Assembly (NCBI GenBank): GCA_035911135.1
Contig: JAMHWD010000018.1
Location: 263,531 to 327,530, forward strand
Source: JAMHWD01 sp035911135
GTDB taxonomy: Bacteria; Pseudomonadota; Alphaproteobacteria; Micavibrionales; Micavibrionaceae
Direction of reading: 5' to 3'
DNA length: 64,000 nt
Shown: positions 30,214 to 39,418 of the stretch, piece after piece
Position numbering within the stretch: position 1 is the first letter of the stretch
Layout: every line of letters starts with the position of its first letter
Position numbers and translations under genes: made by a program
Notes under the pieces: generated by a model
Seen by the model: the letters and a program-made list of their open reading frames with translations, nothing else
What the model was told of the DNA's origin: nothing
Database searches by the model: none

Positions 30214-32466
30214 TTATTTGCTGGTCGCAATAAATACGCCGTCCCATCCAACAGGCGGCGGATTTTTAATCATGTCTTGGGCGCGGGCGATAAATATATC
30301 GTAATAATCAGCCAGATATCCGCCAATCAAGGGCTTGCAACGCTCGCATACGGCAATCGTCTTTTCAAATTCCTGCGCCCGGTAAGATCCCATCATCTCG
30401 GCATGCAGATTTTTTAATTTCCTGAAATCATCTTTTCGTGCGAATTGATCATCCCCCAGCAATGTAAAAATGCGTACCGGCTTTGTCTTGCCCTTGACCT
30501 GAATGAGATCCAGTTCCAGCGTCGCAAAATCAGCGACCTTGTTTTGCGTTATCTCGCCAATCAGGATATTCACGCCATACGCCTTGGTCTGCCCTTCAAG
30601 GCGGGAGGCCAGATTAACCGCATCCCCCAATGTCGAATAGGCAAAACGCTGGCGCGACCCCATATTGCCCACCGCGCACGGCCCGGTATTGATACCGATC
30701 CCGGCATTGAGCAAAACTGGTTTTTTACCGATTTCCGCTGCCTTTTTCTTCACGGCCTCATTAATAGGCACCAAGGCCTCGTTCATCTTCAGCGCGGCCA
30801 GACAGGCATGGCGCTCGTGATTAGGATCATCCAGCGGCGCGTTCCAGAACGCCATCATCGCATCCCCCATATATTTGTCGATGGTGCCGCGGTTTTGCAT
30901 CACCAGATCCGACATGGGCGTGAGGAAATCATTCATCAGGGCAATCAGCTCCTCCGGCGTGAGACCTTCAGATATTGTGGTGAAGCTGCGTATATCGGTA
31001 AACATGACGGTAAGATCCCGTATCTCCCCGCCCAGTTTTAATTTATCCGGATTACTGGTCAGCTCCTTCATAAAGTCAGGTGAAATATAAAGGCCAAAGG
31101 CGCTTCGCACCTGGCGCTTTTCCGCCTCGACCCGGATGTAGTTCAGGATCGTTGCCACCATAAAAATCGCCAGAACCGAAAGCGCTGGATAAACCGGATC
31201 CATCAGCGCGCCATATTGCGTATAGGCAATCAGCGCGCCATAACCAATCGCCCCGATCAGAGAAACGCAGACCAGACCCAGCATCAGGACATTCGTCATT
31301 GGCGCAAGGACAATCATGAAAAGACCAACGCCGAAGATAAAGGCCAGCTCGATATACTGCGTGATATTCGGGCGCAGCAAATACTGGTTCTGTAATATCT
31401 GCTCGATGACATTGGCATGGATCTCAACACCGGGGCGGAACAATGAAAGGGGCGTGTTTCGCAAGTCTTTCAAGCCTTCGGCGCTTGCCCCGATCAGAAC
31501 AATGCGGCCGTTAATCTTGTTGGCAATATCCAGCATATATTCAGGATTAACCGTCTTGTGTGCCGAGATGTAATCCTTGTTAAAATCAAAATTGCGGAAA
31601 TAAACCCACATCACGCCATCACGCTCAATCGGCACAACATGATTGGCTATAACCATGCGGTAATCGGTATCAATATTCTTGCGTTCATTCCCGGGCGTTT
31701 TTCCAATCTTTACATGATCTTTCTTGCCCATCAGCGCCACGCGCAAACCCTCCAGCGAAAGGGAAGGGTATATCTGGCTGCCATCCGAGAAAATCATGCC
31801 GGTCTTGCGTAAAATGCCATCATGTTCCGGGAAGGCCATGAAACTGCCGTTACCGGCAGAAGCCTTCTCCAGCGCTGGCAGGAATACAGCGGCCTTGGTA
31901 AATGGACGTGCCCATTTCAAAAATTCGGCCTGATCATCCTTTTTCATGTGAATTTCTTTGATCAATAATGGCTTGTCCGGGGTCTGCGAATACGTCGAAT
32001 GCGTAAATCCCGCCACAAATATTCCGCTTTGCGAAATCGCATTGGCTAAAATGGCATCATGATCTTCCAGCCTCGCAAGCTGGGTTCGGATATCGTTATA
32101 TTCCTCACCTTCAGGGATGTTATCGGCCACGCGTTTGGGCGAAGAACGATCAGGCTCCGCTAATACGCCATCGAATACAATGGATTTTGCGCCCATGGCC
32201 TTGAGACTGGAAATCATCTCCGCAATGACGGTGCGCGGCCACGGCCACTGGCCGATAGCCTTTAAAGAGTCATCGTCAATATTGATAATGACGACCTTGT
32301 TTTCTTCCAATGGCTGGCGGGGATAGGCGCGGTTAAACGTATCAAAAGCCAGATAGCGCAATTCCTGCCGCAAGGGATGTGATGAATCCCCAAATGCGAC
32401 CGCCGCAATCAGCAATACAAAAAGTATCACAAAATGAACCCAGCGCCGCGTGAGGAAATCTTTCAT
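30214..32466 (-). CDS. CHASE2-domain class III adenylate cyclase
   Basis: 750 residues. A first membrane segment (about 10-27) is followed by a periplasmic CHASE2 sensor (about 30-365), three membrane segments (about 373-440) and a class III cyclase domain (about 480-665). The metal-binding aspartates are present (Asp491 in MFTDIRSF, Asp535 in DKYMGDAMMAFW), as are the AYSTLGDAVNLASRLE substrate and transition-state motif and IQVKGKTKPV. It should make cAMP in answer to an extracytoplasmic signal. The start at 32466 has GGAGAAA upstream and lies four bases after the HlyD gene, so it is the last gene of the type I secretion operon. Confidence 0.9.
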   Translation of the reverse strand: MKDFLTRRWVHFVILFVLLIAAVAFGDSSHPLRQELRYLAFDTFNRAYPRQPLEENKVVIINIDDDSLKAIGQWPWPRTVIAEMISSLKAMGAKSIVFDGVLAEPDRSSPKRVADNIPEGEEYNDIRTQLARLEDHDAILANAISQSGIFVAGFTHSTYSQTPDKPLLIKEIHMKKDDQAEFLKWARPFTKAAVFLPALEKASAGNGSFMAFPEHDGILRKTGMIFSDGSQIYPSLSLEGLRVALMGKKDHVKIGKTPGNERKNIDTDYRMVIANHVVPIERDGVMWVYFRNFDFNKDYISAHKTVNPEYMLDIANKINGRIVLIGASAEGLKDLRNTPLSLFRPGVEIHANVIEQILQNQYLLRPNITQYIELAFIFGVGLFMIVLAPMTNVLMLGLVCVSLIGAIGYGALIAYTQYGALMDPVYPALSVLAIFMVATILNYIRVEAEKRQVRSAFGLYISPDFMKELTSNPDKLKLGGEIRDLTVMFTDIRSFTTISEGLTPEELIALMNDFLTPMSDLVMQNRGTIDKYMGDAMMAFWNAPLDDPNHERHACLAALKMNEALVPINEAVKKKAAEIGKKPVLLNAGIGINTGPCAVGNMGSRQRFAYSTLGDAVNLASRLEGQTKAYGVNILIGEITQNKVADFATLELDLIQVKGKTKPVRIFTLLGDDQFARKDDFRKLKNLHAEMMGSYRAQEFEKTIAVCERCKPLIGGYLADYYDIFIARAQDMIKNPPPVGWDGVFIATSK

Positions 32467-32470
32467 AAAA

Positions 32471-33778
32471 TTATTTCTCCGTCAGTGCCCTGTCGCGCGC
32501 ACGGTGGATTGGCTTAAGGAGGTAATATAAAATCGTGCGCTTGCCGGTCAGGATATCAACCTGCGCCACCATGCCGGGCGTAATCGGCAGCGGCGCGGAT
32601 TCTTCGCCTATATAGTTTTTCTTGGTACGCACCTCGATCTCGAAAAACGCATTCCCATCATTATCCGTGGCGCTATTCGCCCCGATACGTACCAGTTCGC
32701 CATCAAGACGGCCATATTTCTGGGAATCATACGCGGTGATATTGACCTTTGCGGCCTGACCCGGCCGAATAAAGGCCACCTGATCGGGCGGGATGCGCGC
32801 CACAATTTTCAGCTCATCATCAACCGGCACAATCTCCACCAGCTTCATGGCAGGCTCGACAACGCCACCAATTGTGCTCACAGCCATGCTGTTCACAATC
32901 CCATCAACGGGCGATCTGATTTCAGTCCGATCGACACGGTCGCCGATAAATTTCAGACTCTCCTGCAAGGATGATATCTGCGTCTCGACATCATTAAGTT
33001 CGGTCAATGCCTGTGAACGGAACTTATCCCCCTGCCCCGCCTTTTCATTTTCTGCCGTGCTAAGCTCGGCCTGCAAGGACGACAGACGCTGATTTTCGGC
33101 ATTGATCTGGCCACTGACATCGCTCAGTTCCCGGTTCAGGCGGATTTCTTCCAGCTTTGGCACCGCGCGTTTTTTGACCATTTCACGGGTAATATTCAGC
33201 TCTTGATTCAAAAGACCCCGGCTTTGCGAAAGGCGGCTGATCTGCGCTTTAGACTCAGCCATATCCGCCTTGGCCTTTTCGATCTTGTCATCCAGAATAT
33301 CATAGGCGTTTTTCAGTTCGCTCTGACGTGAACGATACAGCGCCAGCTCATTGGCGGCAATCTGCGGCGCTTTTTCCTGAATTTCTTTGGGAACCGCGAA
33401 GTCCTTATCCGTTGCCTCGGATTCAAGGCGTGATTTTTTCGCGGAAAGACTCAAGAATTTTGCCTCCGTTCCGCGCGCCTCGGCAGAAAACTGCACATCA
33501 CTGATCCGCAGCAAAATTTGGTCCTTCTTGACCAGATCGCCTTCATGCACCAGAATTTCCTGCAGCACGCCGCCTTCCAATGACTGAACAACCTGAATTT
33601 TTTGCGAGGGCACAACCTGTCCCGATCCGCGTGCAATCTCATCAACGCGTGCAATACCGGCCCAGACGATTGCAACCACAACCAGCGCGGCAATGGCAAC
33701 AATCATAAACACAGCCACGCGCGGCGGCCTTAAATCTTCGGCGGCGGCAACATCATCCATGAAATCAATCTCGCGCAT
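32471..33778 (-). CDS. Type I secretion membrane fusion protein (HlyD/LssD family)
   Basis: 435 residues. A cytoplasmic N-terminus and one membrane segment (about 22-46) are followed by a biotinyl/lipoyl-like half (RGSGQVVPSQKIQVVQSLEG, then VLVHEGDLVKKDQIL-type motif), a long coiled coil (about 110-270) and a beta domain ending PGMVAQVDILTGKRT, the usual HlyD family C-terminus. It bridges the inner-membrane ABC transporter and the TolC-type outer-membrane channel. Ribosome site GGAGGG lies inside the end of the ABC gene, three bases before it. Family call firm; substrate unknown. Confidence 0.92.
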   Translation of the reverse strand: MREIDFMDDVAAAEDLRPPRVAVFMIVAIAALVVVAIVWAGIARVDEIARGSGQVVPSQKIQVVQSLEGGVLQEILVHEGDLVKKDQILLRISDVQFSAEARGTEAKFLSLSAKKSRLESEATDKDFAVPKEIQEKAPQIAANELALYRSRQSELKNAYDILDDKIEKAKADMAESKAQISRLSQSRGLLNQELNITREMVKKRAVPKLEEIRLNRELSDVSGQINAENQRLSSLQAELSTAENEKAGQGDKFRSQALTELNDVETQISSLQESLKFIGDRVDRTEIRSPVDGIVNSMAVSTIGGVVEPAMKLVEIVPVDDELKIVARIPPDQVAFIRPGQAAKVNITAYDSQKYGRLDGELVRIGANSATDNDGNAFFEIEVRTKKNYIGEESAPLPITPGMVAQVDILTGKRTILYYLLKPIHRARDRALTEK

Positions 33779-33781
33779 GGC

Positions 33782-35911
33782 CTAGCCCTCCCCATTCGTG
33801 ATTTTAGGGCCTTGAAGTTTCTTGATCACCTCATCACGCGGGCCATCCATCAAAATCTTGCCCTGATCCATCAGGATCAGACGATCCACCAGCGGCAGCA
33901 TGTTATGCTTATGCGTGATAAGAATAAATGTCTTACCCTCCATATTATTACGCACATACTGCATGAAATTATTTTCGGATTGCATATCCATCGCATTGGT
34001 GGGTTCATCGCCAATCAGCAGATTTGGTGCGGCCAGAATTGTACGCGCAAAGGCCAGTGACTGGCGCTGCCCGCCAGAGAGAAAACCACCATGCTCACCG
34101 GCCGGCGCGTCATAACCCAGGGGATGGCGCGAAATAAAATCATGCGCGCCGGACAGCCGCGCTGCCTGCAACACGTCTTCGTCGCTGGCCTGCGGATTAC
34201 TGATGGCGATATTATCGCGAAGGCTCGCGCTGAAGAGATACACATCCTGCTCGATCAAGGCGCAGCTGCGGCGCAGATCGGCGGGATCAATCTGACGATG
34301 ATCCGTACCATCCATTAATATCGTCCCGCCCGCAGGATCATACAACCCGGCCATAAGACGGGCGATCGTGCTTTTCCCTGACCCCACGCGGCCAATAATG
34401 CCAACCTTCTCCCCGGCCTTGATCGTGAAGGACACATTATCCAACACCAGCCTGTCAGTGCCGGGATAGCTGAACGATACCTTATCAAAGCTCACCGCAC
34501 CGCCAAGATCCGGACGGTGCAAAAATTTCTTGCCCGTTGGCCGATCAACAGGCTTTTCCATGAGATTTTCAAGCGTTTTTAGCGCGCTGGAAGCCTGATG
34601 ATAGCGCGTCATAAGACCCGCAACCTGCCCCACCGGTGCCAGTGCGCGGCTGCTGAGCATGACCGATGCAATCAACGCGCCCACACTTAAATCCCCGCTT
34701 TGCACCAGATACATACCGGCAATAATCAGCAATACGGATGCAATCTGCTGCACGAACAAGGCGATGTTCACGCCAAGGCTGGAGAGAAAACGGGATTGCT
34801 GGCCACAGGCGGCATTCTCCGCCAGATACGATCCGTAACGCGCGCGGAACATACCATCAGCCCGGCTGGTCTTGATCGTCTCCAGCCCGTGGATGCTCTC
34901 GACCAGCAAACCATGCTTGGCTTCTGATGATTTCACGGCCTTGCGTACAGCCGCCTTCAACGGGGCCTGCAGAATAAATCCTGCCGCAATAACCACCAGC
35001 ACAAGCCCCAGCAATATGAAAGCCGCGCCGCCGGCAAGATAGTAAATCGTAAAAAGAAACAACAACGCAAAAGGCAAGTCCACCAACACCGTAACACTGG
35101 CGGAATTAAAAAATTCCCGCACAGAGTCAAAATCCTTGAGCATATTGGCAAAAGATCCGCTTGATCGCGGGCGGCCTGCAATTTTCATGTTCAGGACCTG
35201 ATCGAAAATCTTGCGGCCCACAATCACATCCATGCGTCGCCCGGCAATATCCACCAAGGACCCGCGCAATGTACGCATGACAAAATCAAAAATAAAGACA
35301 ATCAGGGTCCCGATCGCCAGCGCCCAGCCCGTCTCGATCGCATTATTGGGGATCACGCGGTCATAAACATTCATCACAAACAAGGGGCTGACAAGGGCGA
35401 ATATATTAATAAATACGGCCGATACCAGCACAAGCGCATAGCTTGCCTTGCTTTCGCGGATCACATCCCAGAACCAGTGAGCACCCTTTTCTGCCGCGCC
35501 ATCCTGCGGATTGAGAAATTGAGGCGACGGATTCACAAGAATACAATGGCCGCTATAATCTTTCTCCAGCGCCTGATGCGATATAGTTTCGATTTTGCCG
35601 GATGCGGGCGAGAATATTTTAACGCCCTTGCCGCCATGCTCCAGCAGAACGCAACCGCGGTTGTTGTTCAAAATCAGCACAACCGGCAACAAACCTGATT
35701 TGATATCTGACAGGTTTTCTTTTTTGACAATCTTGGCTTTAAGCCCGGCGCGCTCCGCCGCATCAACACATTGCCGCGGCGTCATGATGCCGCCATCATA
35801 GGCCATGCCGGCAACAAGCGCCGGGGCGGATATCGCACGCCCATAATGCGCCGTTAAATGAACAAGGCATTCCAAAAGATTATCGGGTGATCCGGATTCA
35901 ATGTGCGCCAT
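33782..35911 (-). CDS. Type I secretion ABC transporter with degenerate C39 domain (LssB family)
   Basis: 709 residues from ATG 35911, which overlaps the tolC-like stop by 14 bp. Residues 1-130 are a C39-peptidase-like domain without the catalytic Cys (LLECLVHLTAHYGRAIS), i.e. the substrate-docking form. A transmembrane domain (about 155-430) and an ATPase with Walker A GRVGSGKST, signature LSGGQRQSLAFA and Walker B LLIGDEPTNAMD follow. It probably exports a large RTX-type adhesin or enzyme, but no such substrate gene lies in the window. Cotranscribed with its channel and adaptor. Confidence 0.92.
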   Translation of the reverse strand: MAHIESGSPDNLLECLVHLTAHYGRAISAPALVAGMAYDGGIMTPRQCVDAAERAGLKAKIVKKENLSDIKSGLLPVVLILNNNRGCVLLEHGGKGVKIFSPASGKIETISHQALEKDYSGHCILVNPSPQFLNPQDGAAEKGAHWFWDVIRESKASYALVLVSAVFINIFALVSPLFVMNVYDRVIPNNAIETGWALAIGTLIVFIFDFVMRTLRGSLVDIAGRRMDVIVGRKIFDQVLNMKIAGRPRSSGSFANMLKDFDSVREFFNSASVTVLVDLPFALLFLFTIYYLAGGAAFILLGLVLVVIAAGFILQAPLKAAVRKAVKSSEAKHGLLVESIHGLETIKTSRADGMFRARYGSYLAENAACGQQSRFLSSLGVNIALFVQQIASVLLIIAGMYLVQSGDLSVGALIASVMLSSRALAPVGQVAGLMTRYHQASSALKTLENLMEKPVDRPTGKKFLHRPDLGGAVSFDKVSFSYPGTDRLVLDNVSFTIKAGEKVGIIGRVGSGKSTIARLMAGLYDPAGGTILMDGTDHRQIDPADLRRSCALIEQDVYLFSASLRDNIAISNPQASDEDVLQAARLSGAHDFISRHPLGYDAPAGEHGGFLSGGQRQSLAFARTILAAPNLLIGDEPTNAMDMQSENNFMQYVRNNMEGKTFILITHKHNMLPLVDRLILMDQGKILMDGPRDEVIKKLQGPKITNGEG

Positions 35912-37253
35912 TGACCGGCCCCGCGTTTGCGGATGGACCGGCGGCAAGGTTCAGGCTTTTTTGCAAACGCCCCATGCCGGCAAGAACGGCATATTGCGCG
36001 CCAAGATTCCGGTACTCTCCGTTAATGGCCTCCAGCTTTGTATTAAAAAGCTGGTTATGCGATTGCATGAGTTGCAGGAGATTGACCTGCGCGGCCTCGA
36101 ATTGCGATTGATACGTTCCAAAAAGCTTTTCATTCAAAGCCATCCGCTCCTTGAGCAATTTTACTTGCCGCCCGGAAGTCTCAAGCTCGGAATACGCCAT
36201 GCGGATATCGCGCTCGATCTGGCGCTCCATCTCGGCAATGCGGCTTCTGGATTGCTCATGTGCATAACGCGTTTTTTTAATGCGGGCCAATTGCTCGCCG
36301 CCTGTGGCAAAATTCCAGTTCATGCGTACCAGCGCCCGGCCATCCACCAGCTCACCGCCGATCACATCATCTTTATCGCTTTTAAGATAAGATAGCTCGC
36401 CCGTGACATCGGGATATAAAGTCCCCTGTTCAGCCGTCACATCATAAGATGCCGCCTTGGAGGCCAGCTTGGCAGCCTCAATCGCCGGATGCTCCGCCTT
36501 GGCCGCGCCAATAGCCTGCGCCGCATCCTTGGGCAATACATCCAGACGCGAAGGCGGTTCGGCCAGAACATCATCCGGCGACTTGCCTGTCACTTCGACA
36601 TATTGTGCCTCGGCCGTTGCGACCTGACCTTCAAAATCAGTCTTGATTCCTTCAAGGATAATCTTGATATCGCGGGCTTGCTGCAGCTCGGCCTCATCGG
36701 ATGCGCCCTCATCGACCATATCCGAAATGCGCCCCAGATAATCCGTGACGATCTTGTTATGCTCCTCGATCATGGTCAGACCCTTCTTCGCCCGGACCAG
36801 ATTGATATAGGTCTGTGCGGCGCGCAGCGCCAAACTCTCGCGAATATCCGCCAGCGCATTATCGGCCGCAGTAATTCTGGCATCGGCCGCATTCACCCGT
36901 GATGGCGTTTCCCGCCCGTCGAAAATCATCTGACTGACCGAAGCCGATCCCTCGCCCAGCCACGAATATCCAGCCCCGCGTGTAACAGAAAGACCGCGCG
37001 ACGTGGCGTTATCGCCATAAATGCGTCCCGCCGATGATGAAACAGAAAGTTCAGGAAAATAGCCGGAATATTCTTCGCGGCGCTGCTGCTCTGCGATATC
37101 GACATCAGATTTTGCCGCGCTGACGGATGGGTGTTCGAACATAGCCGCCCGCACCGCATCATCCAGAGATCCCGCATGGGCATTTGAGGCAATAACCGAG
37201 CCGGAGAGCAGACATAACAATAGATAGGATGATCGGCGTCCGGATAAAATCAT
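35898..37253 (-). CDS. Outer-membrane efflux channel of type I secretion (TolC family)
   Basis: 451 residues from ATG 37253; an upstream start at 37322 would give a poor signal peptide. The signal peptide (RRSSYLLLCLLSGSVIASNAHA) ends before GSLDDAVRAAMFEHPSV, the usual start of the first TolC helical repeat. The second repeat begins IEAAKLASKAASYDVTAEQG after AEHPA. The protein is rich in long helices with periodic Ala/Glu, as in the periplasmic tunnel, and has beta-strand segments with GYFPELSVSSSAGRIYG and YPDVTGELSYL. It is the first gene of the secretion operon and its end overlaps the ABC transporter start. Confidence 0.9.
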   Translation of the reverse strand: MILSGRRSSYLLLCLLSGSVIASNAHAGSLDDAVRAAMFEHPSVSAAKSDVDIAEQQRREEYSGYFPELSVSSSAGRIYGDNATSRGLSVTRGAGYSWLGEGSASVSQMIFDGRETPSRVNAADARITAADNALADIRESLALRAAQTYINLVRAKKGLTMIEEHNKIVTDYLGRISDMVDEGASDEAELQQARDIKIILEGIKTDFEGQVATAEAQYVEVTGKSPDDVLAEPPSRLDVLPKDAAQAIGAAKAEHPAIEAAKLASKAASYDVTAEQGTLYPDVTGELSYLKSDKDDVIGGELVDGRALVRMNWNFATGGEQLARIKKTRYAHEQSRSRIAEMERQIERDIRMAYSELETSGRQVKLLKERMALNEKLFGTYQSQFEAAQVNLLQLMQSHNQLFNTKLEAINGEYRNLGAQYAVLAGMGRLQKSLNLAAGPSANAGPVNGAH

Positions 37254-37472
37254 AGGATTATCTTGCTTTTCAAGGGGGGCTGGCAGAGAAGTCACAACAA
37301 TAATAATGATAATTGTAAACAAAAATCAGCCCCTTCGCAAGAGAGCGCCAACGCCGGAAATGCCACAGCCGATCCATTTACAGAATATATTTTTCATTCT
37401 TCACAAGCCCCATAGTTTAGGGCATCCTTGATGAACTTTAACAAACGCCATTTTTAAGGGATATACCGAGCC

Positions 37473-38690
37473 GTGAGTATAGTAATTGCCATCCCGTCCG
37501 AGTCCGCCCCGCATGAACGCCGCGTTGCCGCCACCCCGGAGACGGTCAAAAAAATTATAGCCCTGGGCGCTGCAGTCATCGTGGAGAAAGGCGCGGGCCT
37601 CAATGCAGCCTTCACGGATGATGCCTATATTCAGGCGGGCGCCACTATTGCAAAATCACAAGGCGATGCCGTCAAAAAGGCTGATATTATCCTTCATGTT
37701 CAATCGCCCTCGGCTGATGAAGCGGCCTTATATAAAGACGGCGTGCTGCTGATCGGAATGCTGGCCCCTTATCAATCGGCCGATGCGATCAAATCCTACG
37801 CGACGCAGAAAATAGATGCCTTCTCCATGGAATTGGTTCCGCGCATTACAAGGGCACAGGCCATGGATGTGCTTTCCTCGCAATCCAATCTTGCCGGATA
37901 CAAGGCCGTTCTGGATGCGTGCGAGCATTTCGGACGTGCCATGCCCATGATGATGACCGCCGCCGGCACAATCGCCCCGGCCAAGGTCTTTATTATGGGT
38001 GCAGGCGTTGCGGGATTGCAGGCCATTGCCACGGCAAAGCGTCTGGGCGCGGTGGTCAGCGCCACGGATGTGCGCCCAGCCTCGAAGGAACAGGTGCAAT
38101 CACTGGGCGCGAGCTTTATCGCCGTTGAGGATGATGAGTTTAAACAAGCCGAGACATCCGGCGGATACGCCAAGGAAATGTCCGCGGAATATAAAGCCAA
38201 ACAGGCAGAACTGATCGAACAGCATATCGCCAAACAAGATATCGTCATCACCACCGCCCTGATCCCCGGCCGCACCGCGCCGCGCCTTGTAACAGAGGCC
38301 ATGGTCAAGTCCATGAAAACGGGCAGCGTTATTGTCGATCTGGCCGTTGAATCAGGCGGCAATTGCGAAATTTCAAAACCCGGCGAGATCATCGAACGTC
38401 ACGGCGTGACCGTCATCGGCCATCGCAATGTGCCGGGCCGTCTTGCCACGGATGCCTCCAGCCTTTATGCGCGCAACATCCTTAATCTTTTAGGGTTGAT
38501 AATCGCCAAGGATAAAGGCGTGATCGAGATCAACTGGGACGATGAAATCATCAAGGGTATTGCCCTGACACGCGGCGGGGCGGTGATCCATCCCAATTTC
38601 GGCGGCGGCGTGACGGCAGAAAAAACAGATGCGGAATCCGCGCCTAAAAAAACGCCGCGCAAAACAAACGCATCAAAAGCGGAAGGATAA
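37473..38690 (+). CDS. pntAA: NAD(P) transhydrogenase subunit alpha, part 1
   Basis: 405 residues from a GTG start, with AAGGGA upstream. This is the NAD(H)-binding dI component of the proton-translocating transhydrogenase, which makes NADPH from NADH. It has IAIPSESAPHERRVAATPET at the N-terminus, EMVPRITRAQAMDVLSSQSN-like ELVPRITRAQAMDVLSSQSN, the Rossmann motif IMGAGVAGLQAIATAKRLGA at about 172, and DLAVESGGNCE near 295. The C-terminus is a short Lys/Ala-rich tail after the domain, as in the split alphaproteobacterial form. pntAB and pntB follow in the same operon. Confidence 0.95.
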   Translation: MSIVIAIPSESAPHERRVAATPETVKKIIALGAAVIVEKGAGLNAAFTDDAYIQAGATIAKSQGDAVKKADIILHVQSPSADEAALYKDGVLLIGMLAPYQSADAIKSYATQKIDAFSMELVPRITRAQAMDVLSSQSNLAGYKAVLDACEHFGRAMPMMMTAAGTIAPAKVFIMGAGVAGLQAIATAKRLGAVVSATDVRPASKEQVQSLGASFIAVEDDEFKQAETSGGYAKEMSAEYKAKQAELIEQHIAKQDIVITTALIPGRTAPRLVTEAMVKSMKTGSVIVDLAVESGGNCEISKPGEIIERHGVTVIGHRNVPGRLATDASSLYARNILNLLGLIIAKDKGVIEINWDDEIIKGIALTRGGAVIHPNFGGGVTAEKTDAESAPKKTPRKTNASKAEG

Positions 38691-38693
38691 ATC

Positions 38694-39149
38694 ATGGCCG
38701 ATAACACGCAAAACATCCCGCAAAGCGCTGCAGAACTTGCCGCCACGCTGGAGGCGCTTTCACAAAAAGCCGCCGATATCGCTGTGGATGCCTCACATAA
38801 CATGGCTCCGGCTGCCGCGCATGGCGGTGATTTCCTGATTATGGGCCTGACCGTTTTCGTACTGGCCTGTTTTGTCGGCTATCATGTCGTCTGGCGCGTA
38901 ACGCCTGCCCTACATTCACCGCTGATGGGCATTACCAATGCCATTTCATCCGTGATTATTGTAGGCGCACTGATGGCGGCGGGCCCGGCTGTTTATGATT
39001 TCGTATCGCAGGATTACGTATCACAGCAAGGCGCCGGATTTTCAAAGTTCCTGGGGTTCATAGCGATTGTTCTGGCTTCGATTAACATCTTTGGCGGGTT
39101 TATTATCACGCGCCGCATGCTGCACATGTTCAAGAAAAAGGGAGCATAA
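38694..39149 (+). CDS. pntAB: NAD(P) transhydrogenase subunit alpha, part 2 (membrane)
   Basis: 151 residues. After a polar, Ala-rich N-terminus (about 1-45) come hydrophobic segments at about 47-64, 77-105 and 118-138, with VGYHVVWRVTPALHSPLMGITNAISSVIIVGAL being the conserved PntA membrane signature. It forms the proton channel with PntB. It starts three bases after pntAA. The longer polar N-terminus is a little unusual for this subunit. Confidence 0.93.
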   Translation: MADNTQNIPQSAAELAATLEALSQKAADIAVDASHNMAPAAAHGGDFLIMGLTVFVLACFVGYHVVWRVTPALHSPLMGITNAISSVIIVGALMAAGPAVYDFVSQDYVSQQGAGFSKFLGFIAIVLASINIFGGFIITRRMLHMFKKKGA

Positions 39150-39152
39150 ATC

Positions 39153-39407
39153 ATGAGCACGATAAACGTCATCATCTGCCCCAAGGAAGAACTGGGCTTT
39201 GACAGCAGCATTATCCGCCCGAAATTTAATGCGCTGGCGCAAGTTCTGCAAAGCCATGATTTTGCATTAACCGCCTATCTGGATGATGCCGATATCGCGC
39301 AAGGCACAATGCCCGAAGAAAATCTAGCCGCCCTTAAACAGGAACTGGATCCGCAAGGATTTGAAATAAACCGCGAAGGCATAATGCATGCCATCAGCCA
39401 TGGATGA
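39153..39407 (+). CDS. 84-residue unknown protein in the pnt operon
   Basis: Soluble, acidic small protein (STINVIICPKEELGFDSSII then PKFNALAQVLQSHDFALTAY), with no signal peptide or membrane segment and no family I recognise. A good ribosome site (GGGAG) and tight packing (three bases after pntAB, eleven before pntB) show that it is a real gene of the operon. An accessory or regulator of the transhydrogenase is possible; nothing else in the sequence says so. Confidence 0.65.
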   Translation: MSTINVIICPKEELGFDSSIIRPKFNALAQVLQSHDFALTAYLDDADIAQGTMPEENLAALKQELDPQGFEINREGIMHAISHG

Positions 39408-39418
39408 AAGATCGTTAA

